8,302 nucleotides of DNA from an uncultured Gemella sp. (GCA_927911695.1 CAKMQO010000014.1:1-8302); one strand, 5' to 3'. Positions 1-6,705 are shown, numbered from the stretch's first letter. Made by a program: numbers and translations. Notes: a model not told the origin generated them from the letters alone.

Positions 1-6
1 TCCCTT

Positions 7-105
7 TTACAGTTTAGATTTTCCTCCTATTTAATCAAGGACAAGGGCTACGCCTTTTAAAAAATCCTTGATTAAATAGTTCGAAAAATCTTTAATAAAC
101 TGTAA
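7..105. repeat. Nested imperfect palindrome (~100 nt), possible MITE-like or structured RNA element
   Basis: Three nested complementary arms are visible. The outer arms 7-16 and 96-105 form 10 perfect pairs, the middle arms 17-22 and 85-90 form 6, and the inner arms 27-41 and 65-79 form 15. A 23-nt apex (42-64) can fold again into a small hairpin (AAGG-GC/GCCTT, about 43-56). Small asymmetric internal loops lie at 91-95 and 23-26/80-84. It lies downstream of the minus-strand PTS gene. Neither side carries a clear T tract, so a classical intrinsic terminator is not the obvious reading. It has the shape of a small palindromic intergenic repeat or MITE, but copy number cannot be judged from one window. 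Confidence 0.6.
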
Positions 106-234
106 GGAATGAAAGCCACTAAAAAGTAATAAAATTTACTGACTTTAAAGTTTAAAACACTAAACAAAAATAACTTAATATTTTGTCCAATTTTTTGGGT
201 GCAGTACCAATAAATTCGAATATCTTTTAATTTA
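106..234. other. AT-rich intergenic stretch downstream of the PTS gene
   Basis: No open reading frame with a ribosome binding site is seen on either strand. A weak imperfect hairpin (about 189-216, with a T-T mismatch and a bulged G) could form just after the PTS stop codon. It has no T tract following it on the minus strand, so I do not call it a terminator. Confidence 0.5.
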
Positions 235-1280
235 CTATAAGTTTTCTGGTTTATATGCTTCAGGTTTATATAGTTTTAATATATCTGAATAAAGTCTATC
301 AGCTAAGAATGCAACTACAAACGGAATTACAAAGAATGCTAATAGAATTGGAAGTAAGTTCCCACCATTCATTGCATATGATTTTGTAGGTCCGATTAAT
401 CCGATAATTCCAAATCCTGCACTTTCATGTGTTCCAAGAATTTTTAGGAAATATCCAGATAAACCTGTAACTGCTGCTGTTGTTAAAATAGTAAGGAATA
501 ATTGTGGCTTACGTGCACAGTTTGGCATCATAAGTTTAATTGCACCTAATAGGATAGCAACACTTGCTCCTTTACTGTTAGCTCTGTATGTACCAATTGC
601 TAGTACTGCAGCTGCAGAAACTAATCCTAATGTTGCTGCTCCAGCTCCCACATAGTTCTCATTCGTGAATAGGATTAATCCCATAGCTACTGTAGATACA
701 GGTGTTACGATTAAGAATGAGAATGCCATTGTTATTAAGATACACATTAATACTGGTTGTAATGTTGTGAATTCAAAAATTAATGACGCTAATAGTTTTG
801 TTAAACTCTTTGTATAAGGTAATGTTACTAATCCTAATGCTGCTACTAGTCCTCCAGTTATAGGTAAGAAAATTATTGTAACAGTACCAAATTTATCTTT
901 AACATAACCTAATACTAATGCTCCAATTGCTGCTATTAAAATTACGTTAAATAAATCTCCCATCGGAACTCCAGTCCACGCTTTTGTTTGAGCATTAAAT
1001 GTTAATGAACCACTTGCTGCTAGGACTGTAGCACCTAATATTGATGACTCTAAAGGTTTAAATTTTAAACTTTGCCCAATAATTACACCAACTAAAACTG
1101 GTACAGAAAATTGTAATAAATACATCGCTTGTGAAAGTGTAGTGAATACGTTCGGTGCAAATAAAGTTCCTAAGTACTTAAATAACGTACTTAAAACAGC
1201 ATTTGGAATTAATCCAGCAACTATTCCTAAGGCAGTACCATTTAAAATAATATTAAGAAAATCCTTTACTCTTTTGACAT
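235..1280 (-). CDS. PTS EIIC-type membrane permease (PTS_EIIC_2-like), frameshifted three codons after its start
   Basis: This is a hydrophobic multi-pass membrane protein resembling the PTS_EIIC_2 family (Pfam PF13303), the stand-alone IIC permeases of the phosphotransferase system. The substrate cannot be told from sequence. The body is open from 1278 down to the TAG at 235-237, rich in Gly/Ala/Leu/Ile helices with conserved-looking stretches such as GLIPNA near the N terminus and MMPNCARKPQ in the C-terminal half. The only well-placed start is ATG at 1280-1278, with GGAGG six bases upstream (1287-1291), but that frame reads ATG TCA AAA GAG TAA and stops. Adding one A to the A4 run (1272-1275) gives MSKRVKDFLNIILNG, which joins the long frame perfectly and restores about 348 aa, a normal family length. 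No ATG, GTG or TTG occurs in the long frame before the internal ATG at 1125-1123, and starting there would lose the first membrane helix. It is therefore a recent frameshift, a sequencing error in a homopolymer, or a slippage site. No IIA or IIB gene is present in the window. Confidence 0.75.
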
Positions 1281-1286
1281 ATATAT

Positions 1287-1291
1287 CCTCC
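1287..1291 (-). promoter_or_regulatory. Shine-Dalgarno of the PTS IIC gene
   Basis: GGAGG on the minus strand, six bases before ATG 1280-1278. It fixes the original start, and so shows that the long reading frame is out of phase with it by one base. Confidence 0.8.
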
Positions 1292-1310
1292 TTTTTCTTG
1301 TTTGTTTTTA

Positions 1311-1339
1311 ATATAATAAATATAATAATATAAAATCAA
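1311..1339 (-). promoter_or_regulatory. Candidate promoter of the PTS IIC gene
   Basis: On the minus strand TTGATT (1334-1339) is followed after 17 bases by TTATAT (1311-1316), about 20-30 bases before the Shine-Dalgarno. The surroundings are very AT-rich, so chance matches are easy. Confidence 0.4.
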
Positions 1340-1403
1340 ACAAAAGTAAAGAATTTTTTGAAAATTTCTTCTTTTTTCTTTTTTATTCGGTAAAAGTATA
1401 TAC

Positions 1404-1438
1404 AAAAGAAGAATTGGTAGTTAAGACTACACAATTCT
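1404..1438 (-). terminator. Probable intrinsic terminator of mnmG-rsmG
   Basis: A hairpin starts 14 bases after the rsmG stop. Arms 1432-1438 and 1410-1416 give 7 pairs, then after a bulged A (1431), 1426-1430 and 1417-1421 give 5 pairs around a 4-nt loop. On the minus strand it runs into TTCTTTT, a modest T tract. Confidence 0.65.
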
Positions 1439-1451
1439 CCTTTATGATATT

Positions 1452-2165
1452 TTATAATATTGGTTTTTTATTAGGCGTTCCTGCTTTTCTTGGATATTTA
1501 TTAGGAGTCTCTTTTGCTTTACGAATTTCCAATATATGTCTTTCTTCTCCTTCAATATCAAATTCAAGATCTTGCTCTAATTTTCCACCTAAAAGTTTTA
1601 TTGCATTAATTGCTTCTTTAGTTTCTTCTTCAGCTTTTTGAGCTTTTAGACTTAAGAAGTAACCATCTTTCTTAACTAATGGTAAACAAAGTTCAGCTAA
1701 TACATTTAATCTTGCTACAGCCCTAGCAGTTACTATTTCAAAACTTTCTCTGTATTCTTTATTTTGACCAAATTCTTCTGCTCTAGCATGAACAAAATTA
1801 CAATCAGTAAGTCCAAGTTCATCTTTTACTAGATTTAAAAACTTAATACGTTTATTTAAAGAATCAACAATAGTAACTTTTAAATTTGGGTATAATATTT
1901 TCAATGGAATTGATGGAAATCCTGCTCCACTTCCCACATCGCAAATACTTTCAATATTTGAATAATCTTTATAAAATGCTAATGAAATCGAATCAAAGAA
2001 ATGTTTTGTATAAAACTCATCTTCTTCAGTAATAGCTGTAAGATTGATTTTTTGATTCCATTCTACAACTAAATCATAGTATTTACTATATTGCTTTCTC
2101 TGAAGTTCTGATAATTCTATACCTACTTTTTCTTTCACAGCATTATAGAATTGCTCTTTATTCAT
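1452..2165 (-). CDS. rsmG: 16S rRNA (guanine527-N7)-methyltransferase RsmG (GidB)
   Basis: RsmG is a cytosolic SAM-dependent methyltransferase that makes m7G527 in the 530 loop of 16S rRNA; in several bacteria its loss gives low-level streptomycin resistance. The 237-aa product has the usual family length. Visible hallmarks are HFFDS at residues 55-59, the SAM-binding motif [14 protein letters not shown] (76-88), and the conserved VTARAVARL (145-153). It ends with the basic [10 protein letters not shown] tail typical of Firmicute RsmG. The ATG at 2165 lies inside the last codons of mnmG; the stop and start share the 8 bases ATGAATAA, so the two are translationally coupled. A GAGG about eight bases upstream, within mnmG, serves as its Shine-Dalgarno. 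The mnmG-rsmG order is widely conserved, often together with mnmE, which is not in this window. Confidence 0.97.
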   Translation of the reverse strand: MNKEQFYNAVKEKVGIELSELQRKQYSKYYDLVVEWNQKINLTAITEEDEFYTKHFFDSISLAFYKDYSNIESICDVGSGAGFPSIPLKILYPNLKVTIVDSLNKRIKFLNLVKDELGLTDCNFVHARAEEFGQNKEYRESFEIVTARAVARLNVLAELCLPLVKKDGYFLSLKAQKAEEETKEAINAIKLLGGKLEQDLEFDIEGEERHILEIRKAKETPNKYPRKAGTPNKKPIL

Positions 2166-4041
2166 TATTCATACCTCTTCTTTGTTCTAAGTATACTAAT
2201 AGAATAGAAATATCCGCTGGGTTAACTCCTGATATACGAGATGCTTGTCCTATAGTTAATGGTAAAACTTTTTTAAGTTTTTCCCTTGCTTCTAAAGCTA
2301 AACTTGGTACATCATCATAATTTAGATCTGTTGGTATTTTCATCTCATTCATTTTTTTAAGTTTTTCAACTTGTTGAATAGATTTTTTAATATACCCTTC
2401 ATATTTAACCTCGATTTCAACTTGTTCTACTACGTCTTTAGGTAGAACTGTTTCGTCATTTGCTAAATAAAGTACATTTGCATGAGATAATTCTGGACGT
2501 CTTAGCATATCAATAGCTAAGATTCCATCACGAATTTCAGCACTGTTTAACTCTGCTAATTTTTCTAAAGTAGAAGCTGTTGGAGTTATTCTGAAAGTTT
2601 TAAGTCTTTCTATTTCATCAGCTACCATTTTACGTTTTTCACAGAATTTATTATATCTTTCTTCTGTTACTAGGCCATAGTTATAAGCTTTTTCCGTTAA
2701 ACGCATATCCGCATTATCATGACGTAAAAGTAATCTATGTTCTGCTCTTGAAGTTAAAAGTCTATAAGGTTCATTTGTTCCTTTGGTTACTAAGTCGTCA
2801 ATAAGAACTCCAATGTATGCTTCATCACGACCAAGAATCATAGGTTCTTCTCCTAGAACTTTACATGCGGCATTTATTCCTGCCATGATTCCTTGACCTG
2901 CAGCTTCTTCATAACCACTTGTACCATTAATCTGTCCAGCAGTAAATAATCCATCGATTAATTTTGTCTCTAATGTTGGCCAAAGTGTTGTTGGATTTAC
3001 AGCATCATACTCAATAGCATAACCATTACGCATAATGACTGCATTTTCTAATCCTGCAATACTTCGAACCATATCTCTTTGTACATCATCAGGTAATGAA
3101 GTTGATAAACCTTGTACATAGATTTCTTTCGTATTTCTTCCTTCTGGTTCTAAGAAAAGTTGGTGTCTTTCCTTATCATTAAAACGAACATATTTATCTT
3201 CAATACTTGGGCAGTATCTAGGTCCTGTTCCTTTTATTACTCCAGAGTACATTGCAGAACGACCTAAGTTTTTATCAATAATTTCATGAGTGTTTGTATT
3301 AGTATATGTTAACCAACAGGGAACCTGATCTTTTACGAATTCTGTAGTTTCATAACTAAATGCATGCTCCTCATCATCACCCGGTTGAATCGCTGTTTTT
3401 GAAAAATCTACACTATCTGCATTAACCCTTGGTGGTGTGCCAGTTTTAAATCTAACTAAATCAAAACCTAATTCTTCTAATTGTTTTGCAAGATCGATTG
3501 ATGGCATCTGATGGTTAGGTCCTGAAGAATATTTAATATCTCCAATTACTATTTCACCACGTAAATAAGTACCCGTTGTGATAATTATTGTTTTAGCTTT
3601 ATATGCTGTACCAAGCATAGTTCTTAAACCAACCACTTTATTATCTTCAATAATAAGCTCACGTACCATTGCTTGCTCAATATCTAGGTTTGGAGTATCT
3701 TCTAAGATTCTCTTCATCTCTAGTTGGTATTCTACCTTATCAGATTGCATTCTTAAAGCACGAACTGCTGGCCCTTTTGCTGTATTTAACATCTTACTTT
3801 GAATATTAGTTTTATCTGCTACACGTCCCATTAGACCACCAAGTGCATCTACTTCACGTACAACAATTCCTTTTGCCGGTCCACCCACACTTGGGTTACA
3901 CGGCATAAAACCAATAGTATCTAAGTTAATTGTAATCATTAAAGTTTTAACACCTTTTCTACTAGCGGCATGTGCTGCCTCAATACCGGCATGCCCTCCT
4001 CCAATTACAATAACATCATATTCTTTTAAAAATTCAGTCAT
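2158..4041 (-). CDS. mnmG: tRNA uridine-5-carboxymethylaminomethyl(34) synthesis enzyme MnmG (GidA)
   Basis: MnmG is the FAD-dependent partner of MnmE; the MnmEG complex installs (carboxymethyl)aminomethyl groups on wobble uridine 34 of certain tRNAs, using tetrahydrofolate- and NADH-dependent chemistry. From the ATG at 4041 the protein is 627 aa, matching the 620-630 aa of the family. The N-terminal Rossmann FAD motif [12 protein letters not shown] is at about residues 12-23, followed by the family signature [15 protein letters not shown] (44-58) with Cys48. Further on are [15 protein letters not shown] and [18 protein letters not shown], and a C-terminal helical domain containing [12 protein letters not shown]. 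The start at 4041 is chosen because GGAGG lies four bases upstream and the family begins there. The frame is open 16 codons further to a TTG at 4089, which lacks a comparable ribosome site. mnmE is not adjacent. Confidence 0.97.
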   Translation of the reverse strand: MTEFLKEYDVIVIGGGHAGIEAAHAASRKGVKTLMITINLDTIGFMPCNPSVGGPAKGIVVREVDALGGLMGRVADKTNIQSKMLNTAKGPAVRALRMQSDKVEYQLEMKRILEDTPNLDIEQAMVRELIIEDNKVVGLRTMLGTAYKAKTIIITTGTYLRGEIVIGDIKYSSGPNHQMPSIDLAKQLEELGFDLVRFKTGTPPRVNADSVDFSKTAIQPGDDEEHAFSYETTEFVKDQVPCWLTYTNTNTHEIIDKNLGRSAMYSGVIKGTGPRYCPSIEDKYVRFNDKERHQLFLEPEGRNTKEIYVQGLSTSLPDDVQRDMVRSIAGLENAVIMRNGYAIEYDAVNPTTLWPTLETKLIDGLFTAGQINGTSGYEEAAGQGIMAGINAACKVLGEEPMILGRDEAYIGVLIDDLVTKGTNEPYRLLTSRAEHRLLLRHDNADMRLTEKAYNYGLVTEERYNKFCEKRKMVADEIERLKTFRITPTASTLEKLAELNSAEIRDGILAIDMLRRPELSHANVLYLANDETVLPKDVVEQVEIEVKYEGYIKKSIQQVEKLKKMNEMKIPTDLNYDDVPSLALEAREKLKKVLPLTIGQASRISGVNPADISILLVYLEQRRGMNNE

Positions 4042-4045
4042 AGTA

Positions 4046-4050
4046 CCTCC
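4046..4050 (-). promoter_or_regulatory. Shine-Dalgarno of mnmG
   Basis: GGAGG on the minus strand, four bases before ATG 4041-4039. The spacing is short but this is the only strong site, and it supports this start over the upstream in-frame TTG at 4089. Confidence 0.75.
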
Positions 4051-4120
4051 ATATATTTTAACGTAATTGCAAAATAATGCTTTGACCAAAATTTTGATAT
4101 ATTACTAAATTTTTACCTTT

Positions 4121-4126
4121 ATTATA
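4121..4126 (-). promoter_or_regulatory. Candidate -10 element upstream of mnmG
   Basis: A perfect TATAAT on the minus strand about 80 bases before the mnmG start. The hexamer 17 bases upstream is all T (matching TTGACA only in its first two bases), so the -35 is poor. The region is so AT-rich that this is only a candidate. Confidence 0.3.
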
Positions 4127-4219
4127 TTATCATATTGGGAACAAAAAAACTAATAATATACATATAATAGTTTTGTTATTTCATATTTTAAATAAACTTT
4201 TTACATTTTCATCCTATGT

Positions 4220-4247
4220 TAGATAGTATTTATATTCTTACTATCTA
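4220..4247. repeat. Perfect 9-bp inverted repeat upstream of mnmG
   Basis: TAGATAGTA (4220-4228) and TACTATCTA (4239-4247) are exact reverse complements with a 10-nt loop. Neither strand has a T tract following, so it is not an obvious terminator. It could be a protein binding site or a chance dyad in AT-rich DNA. Confidence 0.45.
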
Positions 4248-4265
4248 GCTATAATATTTGAATAC

Positions 4266-4296
4266 AAAAAAATCGTAGCACTTTCGTACCACGATT
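4266..4296 (-). terminator. Intrinsic terminator of the tcyP remnant
   Basis: On the minus strand AATCGTGGTAC (4296-4286) pairs with GTGCTACGATT (4281-4271), with two G-T wobbles, around a GAAA tetraloop. A run of seven T on that strand follows (4266-4272, partly overlapping the last pairs). It begins eight bases after the final TAG of the symporter remnant. Confidence 0.85.
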
Positions 4297-4303
4297 AATC
4301 TGT

Positions 4304-5438
4304 CTATTCTGTTATCTTGTTAAACTCATTAAATTTATCTTTACTGAATAAACCTAAGTATTTATCAACCATAATTGAGTTTGTCATACCACCACTAACG
4401 TTTAAGCAAGTACGCCCCATATCTAAGATTGGATCTACTGCTAAAATTGGGTTAATTTGATTAAATAATACACCGAAACCTACTCCATTTACTGAAACTC
4501 AAGCGGCAGTAATTGCTGTTCCTGGAACTCCTGCAATACCTACTGAACCTAATGTTACAACAATCACAGTCATAATGAATAATGTTGCATCAATTGCAAT
4601 TCCATTTGCATTAGCTAAGAACACAACTAACATAGTCGGATAAATCCTCGCACATCCTTGCATTCCTGCTGTAGAAGAGAACGAATCAACGAAGTTTGCT
4701 GTTGATTGGTTTACTCCCATTTCTTTAGTTAATGTACTAATTGTTAGAGGTAAAGTACCCGCACTTGAACGTGAAGTAAATGCTAAAACTAATGGCTTAC
4801 TTGCTTTTTTGAAGTATGTAACTGGTGAAACACCGTGTAAAACTAAGAATAATCCTTGAATAATGAATTGAATTACTACGGCTACATATAGTAAAGCAAT
4901 GAATAATAATACATCTTTAATCGATTTTAATTCCCTTTGTGCAATTGTATTCGCTAATAATGAGATTACTGCATATGGTAATAATCTAATTACTAGCACT
5001 GTCATACGAGAAACTATAGCATGTAAGTTAGCAATATAATCAATAAAAGTTTTAACTTTGTTTTCATCTTTATTTTGAATATATCTTGCAGCTAAGCCTA
5101 TAAACATTGCAAAGATTACTACACCGATAACGTTAAAATCAACTATCACTTTTATAGGATTTGAATGAATTAATTCACGAATAATGAATACCGAGTCATA
5201 ATCTCAGCAACATATTTAATTTTCATCAGCTCATCACTAAAACCTGAATATGCTTGAATAACTATACCTAAAAGTAAACCAATTGCTGTTGAAAATAAAG
5301 TTCGCTTTGAAGAACTAACTCTTTTTTGCGCTAGATAATACATAAAGTAAATAATCCAAAAAGCACTAATAAAAATAATAAAGTTTCTTTTGTAGAAATC
5401 ATAATAAATTTCTCAAAGAATGTAAATTTGTTTTCCAT
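4304..5438 (-). pseudogene. tcyP: Decayed TcyP-like sodium:dicarboxylate-family symporter (L-cystine uptake type)
   Basis: The fragments together match the DAACS symporter family (PF00375), closest in feel to TcyP, which imports L-cystine. The start is ATG 5438-5436 with GGAGG eight bases upstream (5447-5451), giving an N terminus MENKFTFFEKFIMISTKETL. Around 5366-5385 the frame shifts by one base; one more T in the T5 run restores continuity. The next piece reads YYLAQKRVSSSKRTLFSTAIGLLLGIV up to SLFVN, then stops at 5172-5170. A third piece in another frame begins near 5179 (RELIHSNPIK) and continues NVIGVVIFAMFIGLAARYI. Comparison with remembered TcyP sequences indicates that roughly 100 residues between the two are missing. 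The third piece carries the family's FTSRSSAGTLPLT and TAGMQGCA segments, meets an in-frame TGA at 4501-4499, and continues as VSVNGVGFG through DMGRTCLNVSGGMT to TAG at 4306-4304. With at least three lesions, it cannot make a working transporter. Promoter, ribosome site and terminator are still intact, which suggests recent decay. Confidence 0.85.
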
Positions 5439-5454
5439 TTATCTATCCTCCAAA

Positions 5455-5469
5455 TGAGTATATTACTCA
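5455..5469. promoter_or_regulatory. 15-nt palindrome just upstream of the tcyP ribosome binding site
   Basis: TGAGTA (5455-5460) and TACTCA (5464-5469) are exact reverse complements with a 3-nt centre, lying three bases from the GGAGG of the tcyP remnant. It could be a short RNA hairpin affecting ribosome access or an operator. No known regulator is recognised. Confidence 0.4.
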
Positions 5470-5487
5470 GCTTCTATTTTATATTTT

Positions 5488-5512
5488 GTAAAATTTTGAT
5501 ATTAAATTTTAC
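5488..5512. promoter_or_regulatory. 9-bp inverted repeat overlapping the end of the leader ORF
   Basis: GTAAAATTT (5488-5496) and AAATTTTAC (5504-5512) are exact reverse complements around a 7-nt loop. In the minus-strand transcript the hairpin would cover the last codons and stop of the putative leader ORF (stop 5502-5504). No T run follows, so it is not an attenuator terminator by itself. Confidence 0.45.
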
Positions 5513-5555
5513 TCCAACTACAGATAGAATGGAAAAGAATTGAACCTTTTTCCAT
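5502..5555 (-). CDS. Possible 17-codon leader peptide upstream of the tcyP remnant
   Basis: An ATG at 5555-5553 with GGAGG (5562-5566) six bases upstream opens a 17-codon frame, MEKGSILFHSICSWSKI, ending in TAA at 5504-5502, 63 bases before the symporter start. A consensus-like promoter would place the transcript start only a few bases before this Shine-Dalgarno, so it would be the first ORF on the mRNA. It contains one Cys (residue 12) and four Ser, which is suggestive for a cystine transporter leader but far from the codon runs of classical amino-acid attenuators. A hairpin of ATGGAAAA with TTTTCCAT could cover its own start codon. It could equally be a chance ORF. There is no database family I can name. 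Confidence 0.35.
   Translation of the reverse strand: MEKGSILFHSICSWSKI
5529..5555. repeat. 8-bp inverted repeat over the leader ORF start
   Basis: ATGGAAAA (5529-5536) and TTTTCCAT (5548-5555) are exact reverse complements with an 11-nt spacer. In the minus-strand RNA this hairpin includes the start codon of the putative 17-codon leader ORF. Confidence 0.4.
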
Positions 5556-5575
5556 ACAGTACCTCCAAAATGTAA

Positions 5576-5605
5576 ATTATAGTAAAATTAAACTACAATT
5601 TTCAA
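5576..5605 (-). promoter_or_regulatory. Promoter of the leader ORF/tcyP remnant
   Basis: On the minus strand TTGAAA (5600-5605) is followed after 18 bases by a perfect TATAAT (5576-5581). Transcription would begin near 5569, leaving a leader of about 130 nt before the symporter start. It is divergent from the flavodoxin promoter. Confidence 0.65.
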
Positions 5606-5642
5606 TACTTTTGCTCAAAATGAATATTATGAAATGTTTTTG

Positions 5643-5671
5643 TTTACTTAACTTTTCTAATACGTTATAAT
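5643..5671 (+). promoter_or_regulatory. Promoter of the flavodoxin gene
   Basis: TTTACT (5643-5648) and a perfect TATAAT (5666-5671) are separated by 17 bases. Transcription would start near 5679, about 38 bases before the TTG start codon. Confidence 0.65.
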
Positions 5672-5704
5672 AGGGAATAGTTATCATTTATATATAAATA
5701 GAAC

Positions 5705-5710
5705 GGAGGG
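5705..5710 (+). promoter_or_regulatory. Shine-Dalgarno fixing the TTG start of the flavodoxin
   Basis: GGAGGG six bases upstream of TTG at 5717. No ATG precedes the conserved N-terminal strand NIKLVYASL, so this site supports a TTG start. Confidence 0.85.
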
Positions 5711-5716
5711 ATCTTT

Positions 5717-6163
5717 TTGAATATTAAATTAGTTTATGCGAGTTTAACAGGTAATACTGAAATGTTATCTGATTTAATGATTGAAAAATTCGAAGAAGAA
5801 AAAGGATTAGAAATAGAAAAATTATTTATCGAAGATATGGAAGACTTTGATTTTCTTGATGACGCCGATGCATTTATCGTAGCTACATACACATACGGTG
5901 AAGGAGAGCTACCTGAGGAAATGGAAGAATTTTTCGAAGCTCTTGCTGACAAAAATTATGAAGGAAAAATTTATGGAGTTATCGGTACTGGTGACACAAT
6001 TTATGATGAATATTGTGTTTCTGTAGATCAATTCAACGAACAAATTGCTAAAACTGGTGCAACTAACCCAACAGAAAACCTTAAAATTGAAATTGAAGCA
6101 GATACAGACGAAGACTTTGAAAATATCGATAAATTTATCGAATCATTTGCTAGTGCTTTATAA
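5717..6163 (+). CDS. Short-chain flavodoxin
   Basis: This is a small acidic FMN-binding electron carrier in the cytosol that can replace ferredoxin as a low-potential donor. The product is 148 aa, the usual length of a short-chain flavodoxin. The FMN phosphate-binding loop SLTGNTE is at residues 9-15, the second flavin loop TYTYGEGELPEE at 57-68, and the third loop GTGDTIYDEYC at 90-100 with a tyrosine positioned to stack on the isoalloxazine ring. The protein is rich in Asp and Glu, as the family is. It starts at TTG with a strong ribosome site six bases upstream. It has its own promoter and terminator, so it is monocistronic. Flavodoxins are often induced by iron limitation; the promoter region contains only a weak Fur-like half site (5676-5686). 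The redox partner cannot be told from the window. It resembles Bacillus YkuN/YkuP types, but I do not assign a symbol. Confidence 0.93.
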   Translation: MNIKLVYASLTGNTEMLSDLMIEKFEEEKGLEIEKLFIEDMEDFDFLDDADAFIVATYTYGEGELPEEMEEFFEALADKNYEGKIYGVIGTGDTIYDEYCVSVDQFNEQIAKTGATNPTENLKIEIEADTDEDFENIDKFIESFASAL

Positions 6164-6204
6164 TAAAAAATACGGTTATGAATTTTCATAACCGTTATTT
6201 TTTA
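6164..6204. terminator. Bidirectional terminator between flavodoxin and the Rrf2 gene
   Basis: ACGGTTATGAA (6172-6182) and TTCATAACCGT (6185-6195) are exact reverse complements, giving a 10-bp stem with a 4-nt loop. It is flanked by an A run on the left (6165-6170) and a T run on the right (6198-6203), so it can end transcripts from both converging genes. The Rrf2 stop codon (6202-6204) lies at the edge of this T run. Confidence 0.9.
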
Positions 6205-6705
6205 TCCTTTAAAGAAGACGTTTACCCTTTCAAATTCGTCTTCCCAATTATTCCAATCTAATCTTATTTTAGAATTCTCTTCTAGAATATCTTCAACTAA
6301 GTTTTCGATCGTAATTTCTTCTAATGAAGATTTTACAGCTTTATTTACTGTATTAACTTTTTTCAAATACTTGCTATAACGTTTATCAACCGCTAACGCA
6401 CCTTCAAAAATTTTAGATACATAATCTGTTTTTAAAGCAAATATTTCTACTTCATCATTTAGCGCTACATATACGTCATATAAAGTAACTTTTTTATTTG
6501 ATTTATATTTATATCCCCCGCCAATACCAGTGTTAGCTTTTACTAGATCATTGACAACCAATTTTCTCATAATTTTTTTCAGATACGTTGGAGAAATATT
6601 TAAACGCTGACTTATTTCCTTAGAATTTAAGAAAACATGCCTATCTTGAAGGTATAACATTACCATTATACAGATTGCTTGTTCAGTACTTTTTGTTAAA
6701 TGCAT
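6202..6705 (-). CDS. Rrf2-family transcriptional regulator without Fe-S cysteines
   Basis: This 167-aa protein has the Rrf2 layout. An N-terminal helix MHLTKSTEQAICIMVMLYL is followed by a winged helix-turn-helix (about residues 27-55, SKEISQRLNISPTYLKKIMRKL) and a wing with GIGGGYKYKSNKKVTL (60-75). The C-terminal half is predicted helical. Many Rrf2 proteins (IscR, NsrR, RsrR) sense through a [Fe-S] cluster held by three cysteines, but this one has a single Cys at position 12 and none in the sensor region. It must respond to something else, like the cysteine-pathway member CymR, which also lacks a cluster. The start ATG at 6705 has GAGG eight bases upstream. It has its own strong promoter just after rlmL. 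The target genes are unknown. The flavodoxin and the tcyP remnant nearby make a redox or sulfur role thinkable, but this is only context. Confidence 0.85.
   Translation of the reverse strand: MHLTKSTEQAICIMVMLYLQDRHVFLNSKEISQRLNISPTYLKKIMRKLVVNDLVKANTGIGGGYKYKSNKKVTLYDVYVALNDEVEIFALKTDYVSKIFEGALAVDKRYSKYLKKVNTVNKAVKSSLEEITIENLVEDILEENSKIRLDWNNWEDEFERVNVFFKG

Noticed and set aside
189..216. Hairpin after the PTS stop as a terminator
   Set aside because: The stem has a T-T mismatch and a bulge, and no T tract follows on the minus strand.
1142..1333. 63-aa plus-strand ORF
   Set aside because: It is antisense to the frameshifted N terminus and promoter of the PTS gene, has no ribosome site and no recognisable sequence.
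1350..1390. Plus-strand hairpin with T-rich tail
   Set aside because: The stem is only A/T pairs with a bulge, and no plus-strand gene lies upstream for it to terminate.
1414..1641. 75-aa plus-strand ORF over the rsmG 3' end
   Set aside because: It is antisense to a confident rsmG, has no ribosome site, and its composition is that of a complementary-strand shadow.
3578..3802. 74-aa plus-strand ORF inside mnmG
   Set aside because: It lies fully antisense to conserved mnmG coding sequence and lacks a ribosome site.
4042..4089. Longer MnmG starting at a TTG 16 codons upstream
   Set aside because: The extension has no good ribosome site, does not resemble the family N terminus, and the ATG at 4041 has GGAGG upstream and gives the usual 627-aa length.
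4499..4501. In-frame TGA in the symporter read as tryptophan (code 4)
   Set aside because: Tryptophan codons checked in intact genes (for example in mnmG and the PTS gene) are TGG, and the same gene carries a frameshift and a deletion. A nonsense mutation in a pseudogene is simpler.
5734..5952. 72-aa minus-strand ORF inside the flavodoxin gene
   Set aside because: It is a serine-rich shadow of the acidic flavodoxin codons with no start signals of its own.
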